DNA from: Fusibacter sp963666805
GTDB taxonomy: Bacteria; Bacillota; Clostridia; Peptostreptococcales; Acidaminobacteraceae
Direction of reading: 5' to 3'
DNA: 64,000 nucleotides
Assembly (NCBI GenBank): GCA_963666805.2
Contig: CAXXWR010000006.1
Span: 992,001-1,056,000, forward strand
A program made the translations under genes and the position numbers. The first letter of the stretch is position 1. Each line of letters starts with the position of its first letter. Shown here piece after piece: positions 25,694 to 34,906 of this stretch. The notes under the pieces are model-generated. The model ran no database searches. It had not been told where the DNA came from and was given only the letters and a program-made list of their open reading frames with translations.

Positions 25694-26637
25694 TGTTAGA
25701 AATTAGAAATTTAAAAAAGAACTTTGGTCCGATTGAAGCAGTAAAGGGCATTAATATAACCATTAAAGAGGGAGAACTTGTTGGTTTACTCGGCCCTAAT
25801 GGGGCTGGAAAATCAACGACAATTTCAATGATTGCGACGCTTTATAAACCCACAGAAGGCGATATTGTCTATGGTGGCAAAAGTATTATGAGGACTCCTT
25901 CTGCTATACAGCCTCACCTTGGCTATGTTCCCCAAGAAATCGCTCTTTATGACACTTTATCAGGATATGATAACCTTAAGTATTTTGGTGGTTTATATGG
26001 CTTAAAGGGAGATAAACTTAAAAGTCGTATTGAGGCAGTTTCTGAAATTATTGGGATTGGGAATCGCCTTAAAGATAAGGTGAACACTTACTCAGGTGGT
26101 ATGCAAAGACGCCTCAACATTGGTGTTGCCTTACTTCATGAACCTGAAATCATTATTATGGATGAACCAACGGTAGGGATTGATCCACAGTCGCGCAACC
26201 ATATTCTTGAAACAGTAAAAGAACTTAATGCAAAAGGGATGACGGTGATTTATACCAGTCACTATATGGAAGAAGTAGAAGCCATTTGTAAACGGATTTA
26301 TATTATGGATGAAGGCAAAGTCATTGCAGCCGGTACGAGAGAAGAACTCATTGAACAGTCAGATGTTCATACCAAAATCCAATTGACTTTTTCAGAGGTA
26401 GATGATCAGCTTATTGATCAATTGAAGCTAATGCCAGAAGTCCTCAGTGCGGTTGTGGATAAAGAAGGGCAAGTTGAACTTTTATCCACAGGCGGCGAAC
26501 ATTCTGCACAAGTGATTCTTAAACGACTCTTGAGTGAGACGCATGACACCCATTTTAATTTGCTTTCGTTTGATGTCATAAAACCAGACTTAGAACAAAT
26601 TTTTTTAACGATGACAGGCAAGGCACTTAGAGATTAA
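25693..26637 (+). CDS. ABC exporter ATP-binding protein
   Basis: A 314-aa ABC-2-type ATPase of the drug-export class. Walker A is GPNGAGKST (about 34-42), the signature is YSGGMQRRLNI, and Walker B is IIIMDEPTVGIDPQ, with a His switch in TSHYMEE. The C-terminal extension (about 220-314) is typical of LnrL/CcmA-like exporters. Works with the two permeases that follow. Confidence 0.88.
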   Translation: MLEIRNLKKNFGPIEAVKGINITIKEGELVGLLGPNGAGKSTTISMIATLYKPTEGDIVYGGKSIMRTPSAIQPHLGYVPQEIALYDTLSGYDNLKYFGGLYGLKGDKLKSRIEAVSEIIGIGNRLKDKVNTYSGGMQRRLNIGVALLHEPEIIIMDEPTVGIDPQSRNHILETVKELNAKGMTVIYTSHYMEEVEAICKRIYIMDEGKVIAAGTREELIEQSDVHTKIQLTFSEVDDQLIDQLKLMPEVLSAVVDKEGQVELLSTGGEHSAQVILKRLLSETHDTHFNLLSFDVIKPDLEQIFLTMTGKALRD

Positions 26638-26647
26638 GGAGAAAAAA

Positions 26648-27943
26648 ATGATTATAAAAGATATTAAAATACTCTTATCAGATCGTAAAGCGATATTCAT
26701 TTTTATTCTGATGCCAATTGTCTTAACGACAATATTGAGTTTTGCCCTCAAAGGCTCTTTTTCAAGTGAGAGTATGACCAGTGCCATTCCCATAGCAGTA
26801 GTAAAAGAATATGATTTGAATGCTGACATGAATGATTTTCAGACCTTAACCCACCAATGGTCTACAGAGCATATTGACCTTGAAAATCTCTTTAACCCAG
26901 AGTCTACATTTTTTGAAGATTTTTTAGGAAATAGTCAGTTGAAATCAGTTATAACTTATAAAGTCATGTCGATGGAAGAGGCGAATCAAGCCCTAAAAGA
27001 CAAGTCTATCTATGCAGTGGTTATTTTACCAGAACACTTTGTCTATGACCAGTATGTCAATTTAATGATGCCTAATCGCAACAAAATACAGGTTAAGGTT
27101 TTGACACACCCTGACTACAACTATTCTGGCAAGGTAGTTAGGCAAATCATGACTAGCTACTTTGATAAGCTTAATGAACGCATCGTGGCTAAAAACACTT
27201 ACTTGACCTATGCCATTGATCATATGTCAGTAGGGCAGGTCATTGAAAGTATAAGCCCTATAATCAATGAAGAGATCATTAATCAACCTGTTGAAAAAAT
27301 AGGGGTAACAGGTACTAAAGTGATAGACAGTTTTACCTATTACTCTATTGCCATGATGGCCATGTTTGTCCTCTATTCTGCAGGAAATGCGGGTAAAGAG
27401 ATGTTGAGGGAAAAGCGTAAGATTACCCTTGATCGAAACCGAAGTATAGGCGTGTCCATGACACATATGATGTTATCAAAGAGTTTAATGACTTTTTTAT
27501 TAACCAGTTTTCAAATGACTGTTTTACTGATTTTTGCACGTTTTGTCTTAAAGGTGGACTGGCAATTTAGCCTTCAGTTACTGGTTGGTATTTTCTTTTC
27601 TGCCTTTGCAATATCAGGGATTGGTAGTTTTTTAGGGGCTTTAACTTTAGCGACTGATAATTTCAGAGTTGCTAATATTTTTCAGAATTTATTAATCCAT
27701 GTGTTTGCTTTAATTGGTGGGTCTTATCTCCCTATGGATGTTTTACCAGACGCTGTGAATAAAGTGAGTTTCTTAGCGGTCAATCGGTCAATTTTAGATT
27801 TGTTTTTAGCGACTTATCAAGCAAGACCCATTACAAGTTCGCTACTTGCCTTAGGGATTATTGGAATGATCTTTATCCTTGCAGGATGGGTGATTATTAA
27901 GAGACAGGAGGGACAATTGTATGTGGACACTTATAAAGCTTAA
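26648..27943 (+). CDS. ABC-2 type exporter permease
   Basis: A 431-aa membrane protein. One N-terminal transmembrane helix, a large extracytoplasmic region (about 40-235), then about five helices in the second half. This is the YhgE/LnrM-like ABC-2 topology. The gene has an AAGGAG site and overlaps the second permease by 23 bases. Probably exports a lipophilic toxic compound; substrate unknown. Confidence 0.84.
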   Translation: MIIKDIKILLSDRKAIFIFILMPIVLTTILSFALKGSFSSESMTSAIPIAVVKEYDLNADMNDFQTLTHQWSTEHIDLENLFNPESTFFEDFLGNSQLKSVITYKVMSMEEANQALKDKSIYAVVILPEHFVYDQYVNLMMPNRNKIQVKVLTHPDYNYSGKVVRQIMTSYFDKLNERIVAKNTYLTYAIDHMSVGQVIESISPIINEEIINQPVEKIGVTGTKVIDSFTYYSIAMMAMFVLYSAGNAGKEMLREKRKITLDRNRSIGVSMTHMMLSKSLMTFLLTSFQMTVLLIFARFVLKVDWQFSLQLLVGIFFSAFAISGIGSFLGALTLATDNFRVANIFQNLLIHVFALIGGSYLPMDVLPDAVNKVSFLAVNRSILDLFLATYQARPITSSLLALGIIGMIFILAGWVIIKRQEGQLYVDTYKA

Positions 27944-29054
27944 GATTAGACTCATGAAAGACAATATTGCCCTCTATGCGATTATGATAGGAATGAGCCT
28001 CTTGTTAGCAGGTGTTTTTAGTCAGTCAATGACTGGGAACTACTTACCAACGATAGCCATAGTTAATCATGCAGAAACGGTTGAAGCATCTGATCTCATC
28101 ACTGACCTTAATCGTCAGGGGCAGTTTCAGGCTCAAATTATGGCAGAAGATGATGCGATTTCAGCTGTTTCAGATCATGAGGCCATTGCGGCAGTCATTA
28201 TTGAAAAAGAGGGCCAAGATAAGATGGCAGTTCAAATGGTGACCCTTAATGAGTCGATTGAAAGTTATGAATTAGAATCGGCAATTAGTGCTCATCAAGA
28301 TCTTGAAATCATGATTAATCGCGTGACAGATCAAGTCTTGGCACTTGACTTACAAGAATCAGAACAAGCTATTCGATTGACTTTTTGGGACAAGTGGAAC
28401 AATGAAAAACCCATTCATGTCATAAGTCAGATGTTAGATATTAAAGGGATTTCACAAGTAGATGACAATATTCATTATTTACTTGGCATGACCATTTTCT
28501 TTCTTTCTTATTCTATTCTTTTTACGGTTGAAGAAATACTTGAGGACAAACGCCTTAAAACATTTGACCGTATGATGGTATCGCCCGTTAATCAAATGAG
28601 TATTCTCCTTGCCAATTTGGTTCCTGCCTTGGTCATCGGTCTTATCCAGTTTCCAGTGATGGTACTGTCAGGACAATGGCTCTTTGGTGTCAACTGGGGA
28701 AGTCATATGTTGTTAGTTTCAATGGTATCTATTGCTTATTTGATTGCGATGACGGGGATTAGTCTTTTCATTGTGATGGCAGTGAAGACAATCAGTCAAC
28801 TCAACGCATTGGCACCTATTATTTTGACGGGGATGGGAATGATTGGCGGTTGTATGTGGCCACTTGAAATTGTTTCTTCTAAGCTCATTTTAACACTTTC
28901 TTATTTTACGCCACATCGCTGGGCGATACAGGCTATTGAGAATGCAATGATGTATGGTGAAAGCAATTTTGGTGCAATTGGTGTCCTCCTCTTAATGGGC
29001 TTAGTGGGACTTGTCGCTGGAGAACGCTTGATGTCTCGAAAGACAGCCTTATAA
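27921..29054 (+). CDS. ABC-2 type exporter permease
   Basis: A 377-aa permease with the same topology as its neighbour: one N-terminal helix, an extracytoplasmic domain (about 35-190) and a block of helices to the end. The heterodimer of two permeases with one ATPase matches LnrMN. The overlap with the previous gene indicates coupled translation. Confidence 0.84.
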   Translation: MWTLIKLKIRLMKDNIALYAIMIGMSLLLAGVFSQSMTGNYLPTIAIVNHAETVEASDLITDLNRQGQFQAQIMAEDDAISAVSDHEAIAAVIIEKEGQDKMAVQMVTLNESIESYELESAISAHQDLEIMINRVTDQVLALDLQESEQAIRLTFWDKWNNEKPIHVISQMLDIKGISQVDDNIHYLLGMTIFFLSYSILFTVEEILEDKRLKTFDRMMVSPVNQMSILLANLVPALVIGLIQFPVMVLSGQWLFGVNWGSHMLLVSMVSIAYLIAMTGISLFIVMAVKTISQLNALAPIILTGMGMIGGCMWPLEIVSSKLILTLSYFTPHRWAIQAIENAMMYGESNFGAIGVLLLMGLVGLVAGERLMSRKTAL

Positions 29055-29073
29055 AATTCTTTGAAATCACAGA

Positions 29074-29124
29074 TTGAGCACCTTCTTTTTATCGTATATA
29101 TATAATATACAAAGAGGAGGTGCT
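29074..29124 (+). promoter_or_regulatory. Promoter and inverted repeat before the YjbQ-family gene
   Basis: TTGAGC (29074-29079), 17 bases, TATATA (29097-29102). AGCACCT (29077-29083) is complementary to AGGTGCT (29118-29124), which includes part of the ribosome binding site. The left arm overlaps the -35 element, so if transcription starts at the promoter shown, the pair acts as DNA sites rather than as an RNA hairpin. Confidence 0.5.
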
Positions 29125-29127
29125 TTT

Positions 29128-29529
29128 ATGTTTGGGTCAATTGATTTGAAAACAAATCAGAATATCGAAATGATTGAAGTATTTGATGATATTAAGGCAT
29201 TTGTTGAAAAGAGTGGTGTCCATTATGGGGTATTAACGGTCTATGTGCCTCATGCAACAGCAGGGATTACGATTAATAAGAATTATGATTTGGCAATGCA
29301 ACGTGATTTATTATATGCTCTTGATAAAATGGTGCCACAGTTAGGGGATTATCATCATGTTGAAGGGAATGCTGCAGCCCATATAAAGACGTCAATTGTA
29401 GGCAATTCAATTCAGCTGATTATTAATGATGGTCGTGTTGAATTAGGCATGTTCCAATCTGTTTTTCTCTGTGAATTCGATGGGCCGAGAAAAAGACGTA
29501 TTTTACTTAAATTGATGAAAGATGCTTAG
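29128..29529 (+). CDS. YjbQ-family protein (secondary thiamine-phosphate synthase-like)
   Basis: A 133-aa member of the UPF0047/YjbQ family. Typical sequences are VYVPHATAGITINKN, DYHHVEGNAAAHIK and GMFQSVFLCEFDGP, with conserved His residues. Some members show weak thiamine-phosphate synthase activity, but the physiological role is uncertain. The start at 29128 has AGGAGG 8 bases upstream; the longer frame has no ribosome binding site. Single gene between an exporter operon and an MFS gene. Confidence 0.85.
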   Translation: MFGSIDLKTNQNIEMIEVFDDIKAFVEKSGVHYGVLTVYVPHATAGITINKNYDLAMQRDLLYALDKMVPQLGDYHHVEGNAAAHIKTSIVGNSIQLIINDGRVELGMFQSVFLCEFDGPRKRRILLKLMKDA

Positions 29530-29600
29530 AGTCTTAAGGCAGCTATTGTATTTTAATCAGGGTGTGGTAAAATACTAAAGATATTGAAAGAGGGGGGACC

Positions 29601-30746
29601 ATGTTGAGGAAAGAATACAAATATTATAGCTTGTTTTTTATTGTTTTTATGACGTGGTCATCTATCTATACATTGATTACCCTTTATCTGAATGAAAGTA
29701 TAGGATTTTCAGTACAGACGGTGGGAGTCTTCATGTCGCTTATTCCCTTGGTAACTTTACTTTTTCAACCGCTCTGGGGAGCTCTTTCAGATGCCCTTGG
29801 CAGTCGAAAGAGAATTGTATTAGGCCTTATACTGGGTACAATGACAGTGACATTACTTATGATTTTTGTCCATCAAAAGTGGTTGGTTTTGGTGCTTTAT
29901 AGCTTTTATATTCTGTTTATTTGTGGTCAAAATCCCATCTTAGACAGTATGGCGATTAACTTTGTCAATCATGAAGGCAAGGGAACTTATGGTGGTGTTC
30001 GCGTCTGGGGTTCATTAGGTTATGCGATTGGGGCTTTGATTTTTGCCTATTTTGCTGATTTATGGGGTTTGGGTTCTATCTTCGTGATTGCCTCTATTGG
30101 CTATTTTATTAGTTTTTTAGGAACTCGAACGATTTACGAATATCCCTTGCAACCTATTAAAGGACGATACTTTAAAGATTTAAAACAGTTGTTAAAGCAG
30201 GCCGATTATGTATGGGTTCTTATTTTTGCCTTCTTGCTCGTGGGGAGTTTTAACGGTGGAGAACAGTATCTTAGCATGTATATTCGATCCAATGGGATTC
30301 CAGTAGGCCAATTGGGTATTTTAAATTTTATTGCGGTTTTAGTTGAACTGCCTTGTATTTTTTATTCTAAAAGGTTCATACAGCGATTGGGTTATCGTCC
30401 CATTATGATTTTAATTACAGTCGTTAGCATGTTGAGGATGGTTCTAATTGGCCTATCAAGCTATTTTGCCATGTTTGTTATTGTGGGAGTAATGAGAGGA
30501 CTTGTAGTGGGTCTTTATATTCCTATTTTTGTTGAACTGATATCAGATATTACGATTAAAGAACTGTCAACGTCTGCTATTTCAATCTATATGGCTATTT
30601 CAACGGGTATTGCAGTCTTTCTGTTTACTTTTTTAGGTAGCTTTGTAGCAGCGATGAGTTATGAGTGGTTATTCTTTGCTTATGGTATAGTCAGTTTTTT
30701 AGCCTTGATGATTATTCCTAAAATAAAAACACCCCAAGTTGAATGA
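29601..30746 (+). CDS. MFS transporter (PPP-like)
   Basis: A 381-aa protein with about twelve hydrophobic segments and an MFS signature between segments 2 and 3 (GALSDALGSRKR). The MFS_1-like/phenylpropionate permease group, including nucleoside or sugar porters, fits best. It has an AGAGGGGGG site. It stands alone, ending at a bidirectional terminator. Substrate unknown. Confidence 0.8.
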   Translation: MLRKEYKYYSLFFIVFMTWSSIYTLITLYLNESIGFSVQTVGVFMSLIPLVTLLFQPLWGALSDALGSRKRIVLGLILGTMTVTLLMIFVHQKWLVLVLYSFYILFICGQNPILDSMAINFVNHEGKGTYGGVRVWGSLGYAIGALIFAYFADLWGLGSIFVIASIGYFISFLGTRTIYEYPLQPIKGRYFKDLKQLLKQADYVWVLIFAFLLVGSFNGGEQYLSMYIRSNGIPVGQLGILNFIAVLVELPCIFYSKRFIQRLGYRPIMILITVVSMLRMVLIGLSSYFAMFVIVGVMRGLVVGLYIPIFVELISDITIKELSTSAISIYMAISTGIAVFLFTFLGSFVAAMSYEWLFFAYGIVSFLALMIIPKIKTPQVE

Positions 30747-30814
30747 ATCGTCCTTCCAATCATTAGATTTTTAAGTCAAACGTTTGGTGGTCGATTCATA
30801 AGGCAGGGGTGTTT
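30727..30814. terminator. Long bidirectional terminator
   Basis: AACACCCC near 30728-30735 pairs with GGGGTGTT at 30806-30813, and an inner pair TGAATCG (30744-30750) and CGATTCA (30792-30798) extends the stem. T-rich sequence follows on the plus strand and A-rich sequence precedes it, so it serves both the MFS gene and the convergent LysR gene. Confidence 0.75.
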
Positions 30815-30845
30815 GGTGTTTTTTGATAGAAAAATAGGACGTGTT

Positions 30846-31748
30846 TTATTGAGGGGAATACTGATCAACAGATGAAATGACTAAGCGGACAAATTCTTCA
30901 ACAGATGGAGAGAGGGTCCGTTTTTTATTAATAATCATTTCAATAGATCGTTTGGATGAAAACCCCTCTACCGTAAAAGCCTTAATCGGAAAAAGAAGGA
31001 CGTATTTTTCATAAAGTTTTTTAGAAATATAGGAAAACCCTAAGTTTTTAGAAACCAAACTTAAAAGCAGGTTAGAATCATCCGTTTCTATAAGTGAATA
31101 GAAAAGGGTGTAATCAAATTTGAGTTGCTCCATGGTCTTTTCCATTTGAACACGGGTAGCTGATTCTGTATGGCGCTGAATAAGAGGCACTTTTTTTAGC
31201 TCTTCAAAGGTGACCGTATTGGGGATGTTAGCGTCTTTTGAACAAAAGAAGACGATATCATCTTCAAAGATAGGATAGGTAATATAGCGGTCGTTCTCTA
31301 CGTGATTGCCAATAAATCCTACTTCGGCAGTAAAATCACCGATAGATTCTACCACATCATTGGAATTTTTTTCTTCAATAATGAATTGGACACTGGGATT
31401 ACTTTTGACAAAAGTGGTAATCATGTCCGGTATAATGGTGAGACTAGGAGTAGTACAGGCTGCAATGGTAACCGATCCTGAAATATGGTCGCCAGAACTT
31501 GTTAAATCGTGAATGGCTTTGGTTTTCATATTAACGAGATCAAGGGCATACGATAAGAAGTCTTTTCCAGAGCTAGTCAAATTCACTTCTTTTGACGTTC
31601 GGTCAAAAAGAATGACACCGAGTTCTTTTTCAAGGTTGGCTATATGTAGACTTACGGTTGGCTGTGAAATATAGAGTACACGTGCGGCCTTAGAAAAATT
31701 TTTATATTTTGCTACATTTATAAATGCTTCAAGCTGTTTAAAATCCAT
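30846..31748 (-). CDS. LysR-family transcriptional regulator
   Basis: A 300-aa LysR-type regulator. The N-terminal winged helix (about 1-60) has FSKAARVLYISQPTVSLHIANLEKELG. The ligand-binding domain fills the remainder. It most resembles the CysB/CysL-like group by general pattern, but the inducer is not clear. It is divergent from the hybrid kinase gene, with 175 bases between, and may control that gene or itself. Confidence 0.86.
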   Translation of the reverse strand: MDFKQLEAFINVAKYKNFSKAARVLYISQPTVSLHIANLEKELGVILFDRTSKEVNLTSSGKDFLSYALDLVNMKTKAIHDLTSSGDHISGSVTIAACTTPSLTIIPDMITTFVKSNPSVQFIIEEKNSNDVVESIGDFTAEVGFIGNHVENDRYITYPIFEDDIVFFCSKDANIPNTVTFEELKKVPLIQRHTESATRVQMEKTMEQLKFDYTLFYSLIETDDSNLLLSLVSKNLGFSYISKKLYEKYVLLFPIKAFTVEGFSSKRSIEMIINKKRTLSPSVEEFVRLVISSVDQYSPQ

Positions 31749-31923
31749 CGTTTCACTCTCCTCGTTTATTATTCTAGCATAAAAGACGTTAGAGATTACA
31801 TCTTTTTTGTGGGTTTAGCTCTTAAGTAAGGACATTTATAAGAAAAAATAGCAAAAAAGAGGAGTATTTTGAGTATTTGAAGAATATAGTGGCTATATAA
31901 TAGAGGTGGAAAATGGGGGGCTT

Positions 31924-33549
31924 ATGAAATTTAAAAAGAAGATTAAGGGATCTATTGCAAATCAAAATAAGGTGAGCATATGGCCTTTATTTTTGATGGT
32001 AGCCATTATTGTGATTATGATTTTGGGGTTTATTGTGGTTCATGCTTTAAGACCGCCAGACGTTTACAGAGATTTCTTTCACTTGATTACCAGCCTTTTG
32101 TTCATGGGGTTAATGGGTCTTGCTTTTTATGAAATTGTATCTAAAAACTTACTACTTAAAAAAATAGAAACCCAAAACCGTGTATTTTTTAATCTTGCCA
32201 GTGAATTGCCTTTTGGGATTATTATATTTGATCATCAACAAGAAATAGAGTATCTCAATGATTGGATGAAAAATATGATAAGTCAAAATTCAGAAGATAA
32301 GATTGTAGCGGATATATTGAAATGTAGTGAAAATCCAGAGCCCAATGAGGTCAATGAAAGGGTCAATAGTCAGGGGCAGTCATTTTTTTTTACTGTCTTG
32401 AAACAGAGTTATGAAGATGTTAAAGGCAACAAGCATGCTGTGATATTAGTAAATGATGTAACCGTGTCTCAGTATCTTAAAAATAAAGAAATCCAAAATG
32501 AAAAAATGGAAACGTTTTCTCAATTGACGCGTGCCATTTCTCATGATTTTAATAATTTATTAATGGGAATTGGAGGGCATGCGGCTATGCTTGCTCAATC
32601 AGATGAGACTCATAATGAACACGTTGATAAAATCATATATACAACCAATTTAGCTTCTCGATTGGTTGAAAAGTTATCAATGGCATCTAGTGAATCTGAT
32701 GGTTTCAATCCCCAGTTGACTTCGATTGCCGACCGCATTAGGCAGGCTCAAAATCATTTTTCCTATAATATCAATCCAATCATACTGCTAGAGATAGAAG
32801 AGGGTGTGGAAGATTTAAAGATTTTTGGAGATCCTGTCCTCATTGAAAGTGCCTTTATCAATTTGATAAAGAATGCCTTGGAGGCAATGGATAATCAGGG
32901 GACGGTAAAAGTCAATTTAGTACGAGAAAAGATAGAAGAATTTAATGAAAGTGATTATATTTTACCAGTTTACCAAGGTGAATTTTTGAAAGTTACTTTT
33001 CGTGATGAAGGCAAAGGTGTGGTGGGGAAAATTGATAAAATTTTTGACCCCCTATTCACAACAAAGACATTGGGAGTAGGGCATGGCATCGGTCTAACGG
33101 CAGTCTATCATATCTTAGAGCAGCATCATGCGGGGTTACGTGTTTCTAAGAACAAGGATAAGGGCATGCAGTTTGATATTTATTTTCCTTATAAAATCAA
33201 GAAAACAGGCCATCATCCTCGAAAAATTGCTATTCTTGAAGATGATGAGATTATCGTTGAATTATTAAAAGGGACTTTAAAAGATGAAGAGATTAAATGG
33301 TTGAATCCCAATGATGATTTAAGTGACTACCAAATTTTAATAACGGATTTGGGGATTCATGAGAGCATTGAGCGTTTTATTTTCGAAACTTTAAATCAAT
33401 ATCCTCATCTCATTATCTTGGTTATCAGTGGCTGTTTTTCTCAAGAAGAATTGACTCTTTTCAATCACTATGCCAATGTCTATGCTTTGAAAAAGCCTAT
33501 TAATCTGATCTGTTTTAAGGAATTAATTAATTTTCTTGATTGGCGTTAA
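31924..33549 (+). CDS. Hybrid sensor histidine kinase with C-terminal receiver
   Basis: A 541-aa protein. Two transmembrane helices (about 20-75) are followed by a PAS-like domain (about 90-190). The phosphoacceptor box is AISHDFNNLL (His207). ATP binding uses NLIKNALEAM, DEGKGV and GVGHGIGL, and the C-terminal receiver (about 435-541) has acidic residues LEDDE, Asp in LITDLG and Lys in LKKP. The receiver retains the main catalytic residues. The start at 31924 follows a G-rich site; the frame could begin six residues earlier. There is no output domain; a phosphotransfer partner must be elsewhere. Confidence 0.83.
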   Translation: MKFKKKIKGSIANQNKVSIWPLFLMVAIIVIMILGFIVVHALRPPDVYRDFFHLITSLLFMGLMGLAFYEIVSKNLLLKKIETQNRVFFNLASELPFGIIIFDHQQEIEYLNDWMKNMISQNSEDKIVADILKCSENPEPNEVNERVNSQGQSFFFTVLKQSYEDVKGNKHAVILVNDVTVSQYLKNKEIQNEKMETFSQLTRAISHDFNNLLMGIGGHAAMLAQSDETHNEHVDKIIYTTNLASRLVEKLSMASSESDGFNPQLTSIADRIRQAQNHFSYNINPIILLEIEEGVEDLKIFGDPVLIESAFINLIKNALEAMDNQGTVKVNLVREKIEEFNESDYILPVYQGEFLKVTFRDEGKGVVGKIDKIFDPLFTTKTLGVGHGIGLTAVYHILEQHHAGLRVSKNKDKGMQFDIYFPYKIKKTGHHPRKIAILEDDEIIVELLKGTLKDEEIKWLNPNDDLSDYQILITDLGIHESIERFIFETLNQYPHLIILVISGCFSQEELTLFNHYANVYALKKPINLICFKELINFLDWR

Positions 33550-33571
33550 CAAAAAATTCATCAAAATATTA

Positions 33572-33600
33572 TTGACATCTCATTTAAACCCTTGTAAAAT
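33572..33600 (+). promoter_or_regulatory. Promoter of the T-box-cysK-cysE transcript
   Basis: TTGACA (33572-33577), 17 bases, TAAAAT (33595-33600). The start should be about 33607, at the 5' edge of the T-box leader. Confidence 0.85.
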
Positions 33601-33606
33601 AAGTAC

Positions 33607-33914
33607 AAATAAAGCATACCGTTTTAGTTGGAATTAAAATGGTAGGAATTAGAAGCTATGATAAAGGAAAGTAATACGAGTCTTAATGCTTAGAGAAGAT
33701 ACGGTTGGTGAAAGTATCAGATTAAACTTATGTGAAGTGCCCTTTTGAGCTGTATACCGAAACGAATGGAGTAGGCTATACCGGGTTCTCCCGTTACAGA
33801 GATAGAGCATTAAGTGCTTGAGTTGGGTCAAGGACCAATTAGAGTGGAACCGCGGAGTAGAATTTGATGACTTCGTCTCTTATAGAAAACCGATATGAGA
33901 GACGGGGTCTTTTT
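33607..33914 (+). promoter_or_regulatory. T-box leader, cysteine-specific
   Basis: An approximately 300-base T-box leader that senses uncharged tRNA. The conserved T-box AGAGTGGAACCGCGG is at 33841-33855. Its UGGA pairs with a UCCA acceptor end, matching the U discriminator of tRNA-Cys. A likely specifier TGC (Cys codon) lies at 33738-33740 in GTGAAG-TGC. The terminator stem joins 33869-33879 with 33899-33909 and is followed by five T residues. Uncharged tRNA-Cys would favour read-through into cysK-cysE. The specifier loop follows C rather than the usual purine, so its position is slightly less sure than the T-box itself. Confidence 0.92.
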
Positions 33915-33984
33915 ATATGAAATGATAGTAAAGTCTCTTACATATCTTCACACATTTGATTAGCGGTATAAAGGAGAGGTAAAA

Positions 33985-34893
33985 ATGATAAAACAAGAAA
34001 TGAAAGCCTTAGTAGGAAATACACCAGTTGTAAAATTGAATCATGTCGTAAGTGAACAAGCGGCAGCGGTTTATGTTAAATTAGAAGGTTTTAACTTATC
34101 AGGCAGTGTCAAAGCGAGACCTGCATTAGGGATGATTGAAGGTGCAGAAAAAGAAGGTCTTTTGAAAGCAGGGATGACTATAGTTGAACCTACCAGTGGG
34201 AACACCGGAATTGCTCTTGCTTTGATGGGAAAAATCAAAGGCTATCCTGTTAAAATCGTGATGCCAGATACAATGAGTGTAGAAAGAAGAAACATTATAA
34301 AAGCGTATGGTGCTGAACTTATTTTAACAGATGGAAGTAAGGGCATGAGTGGTGCCATTCAAGAAGCGACTAGACTTGCTGAAGCAGATGATGTCTTTAT
34401 GCCTCAACAATTTAACAATGCTTATAATAGTCAAATCCATTATGAAACAACAGGCAATGAAATTATTGCTGATTTTGATACATTAGATGCTTTTGTCTCT
34501 TCAATTGGAACAGGTGGTACGATTACAGGAACAGGCAAGAGATTAAAAGAACATTTTAAGGGGATTCAGGTGATTGCTGTTGAACCTGAAGAGTCACATG
34601 TCTTATCAGGTGGTAAGCCGGGACCTCATAAAATCCAAGGGATTGGTGCTGGTTTTGTCCCAACAGTCCTCGATGTTAACATTTATGATGAAATTGTTAG
34701 AGTAAGTAGTGAAGAAGCGATTACAATGACTAAGCGTCTCTTAGATGAAGAAGGCTTATTTGTTGGTATTTCAACAGGTGCATCAATTGTTGCCGCTGTT
34801 AAAATAGCTGAAAAACTTGGGAATGGAAAGAACGTTCTTGCCATTTCTCCTGACAATGGTGAAAAGTACATTTCTAATAATGTATACTTTTAA
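33985..34893 (+). CDS. cysK: Cysteine synthase A (O-acetylserine sulfhydrylase)
   Basis: A 302-aa PLP enzyme converting O-acetylserine and sulfide to cysteine. The PLP lysine is in SGSVKARP (about residues 38-45; usual form SVKDR). PTSGNTGIALA is the substrate/phosphate loop, and GTGGTITGTG binds the PLP phosphate. It is the first gene after the Cys T-box and is coupled to cysE. In Bacillus CysK also acts with CymR, encoded here at 2371. Confidence 0.92.
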   Translation: MIKQEMKALVGNTPVVKLNHVVSEQAAAVYVKLEGFNLSGSVKARPALGMIEGAEKEGLLKAGMTIVEPTSGNTGIALALMGKIKGYPVKIVMPDTMSVERRNIIKAYGAELILTDGSKGMSGAIQEATRLAEADDVFMPQQFNNAYNSQIHYETTGNEIIADFDTLDAFVSSIGTGGTITGTGKRLKEHFKGIQVIAVEPEESHVLSGGKPGPHKIQGIGAGFVPTVLDVNIYDEIVRVSSEEAITMTKRLLDEEGLFVGISTGASIVAAVKIAEKLGNGKNVLAISPDNGEKYISNNVYF

Positions 34894-34906
34894 GGAGTTG
34901 AGAACA

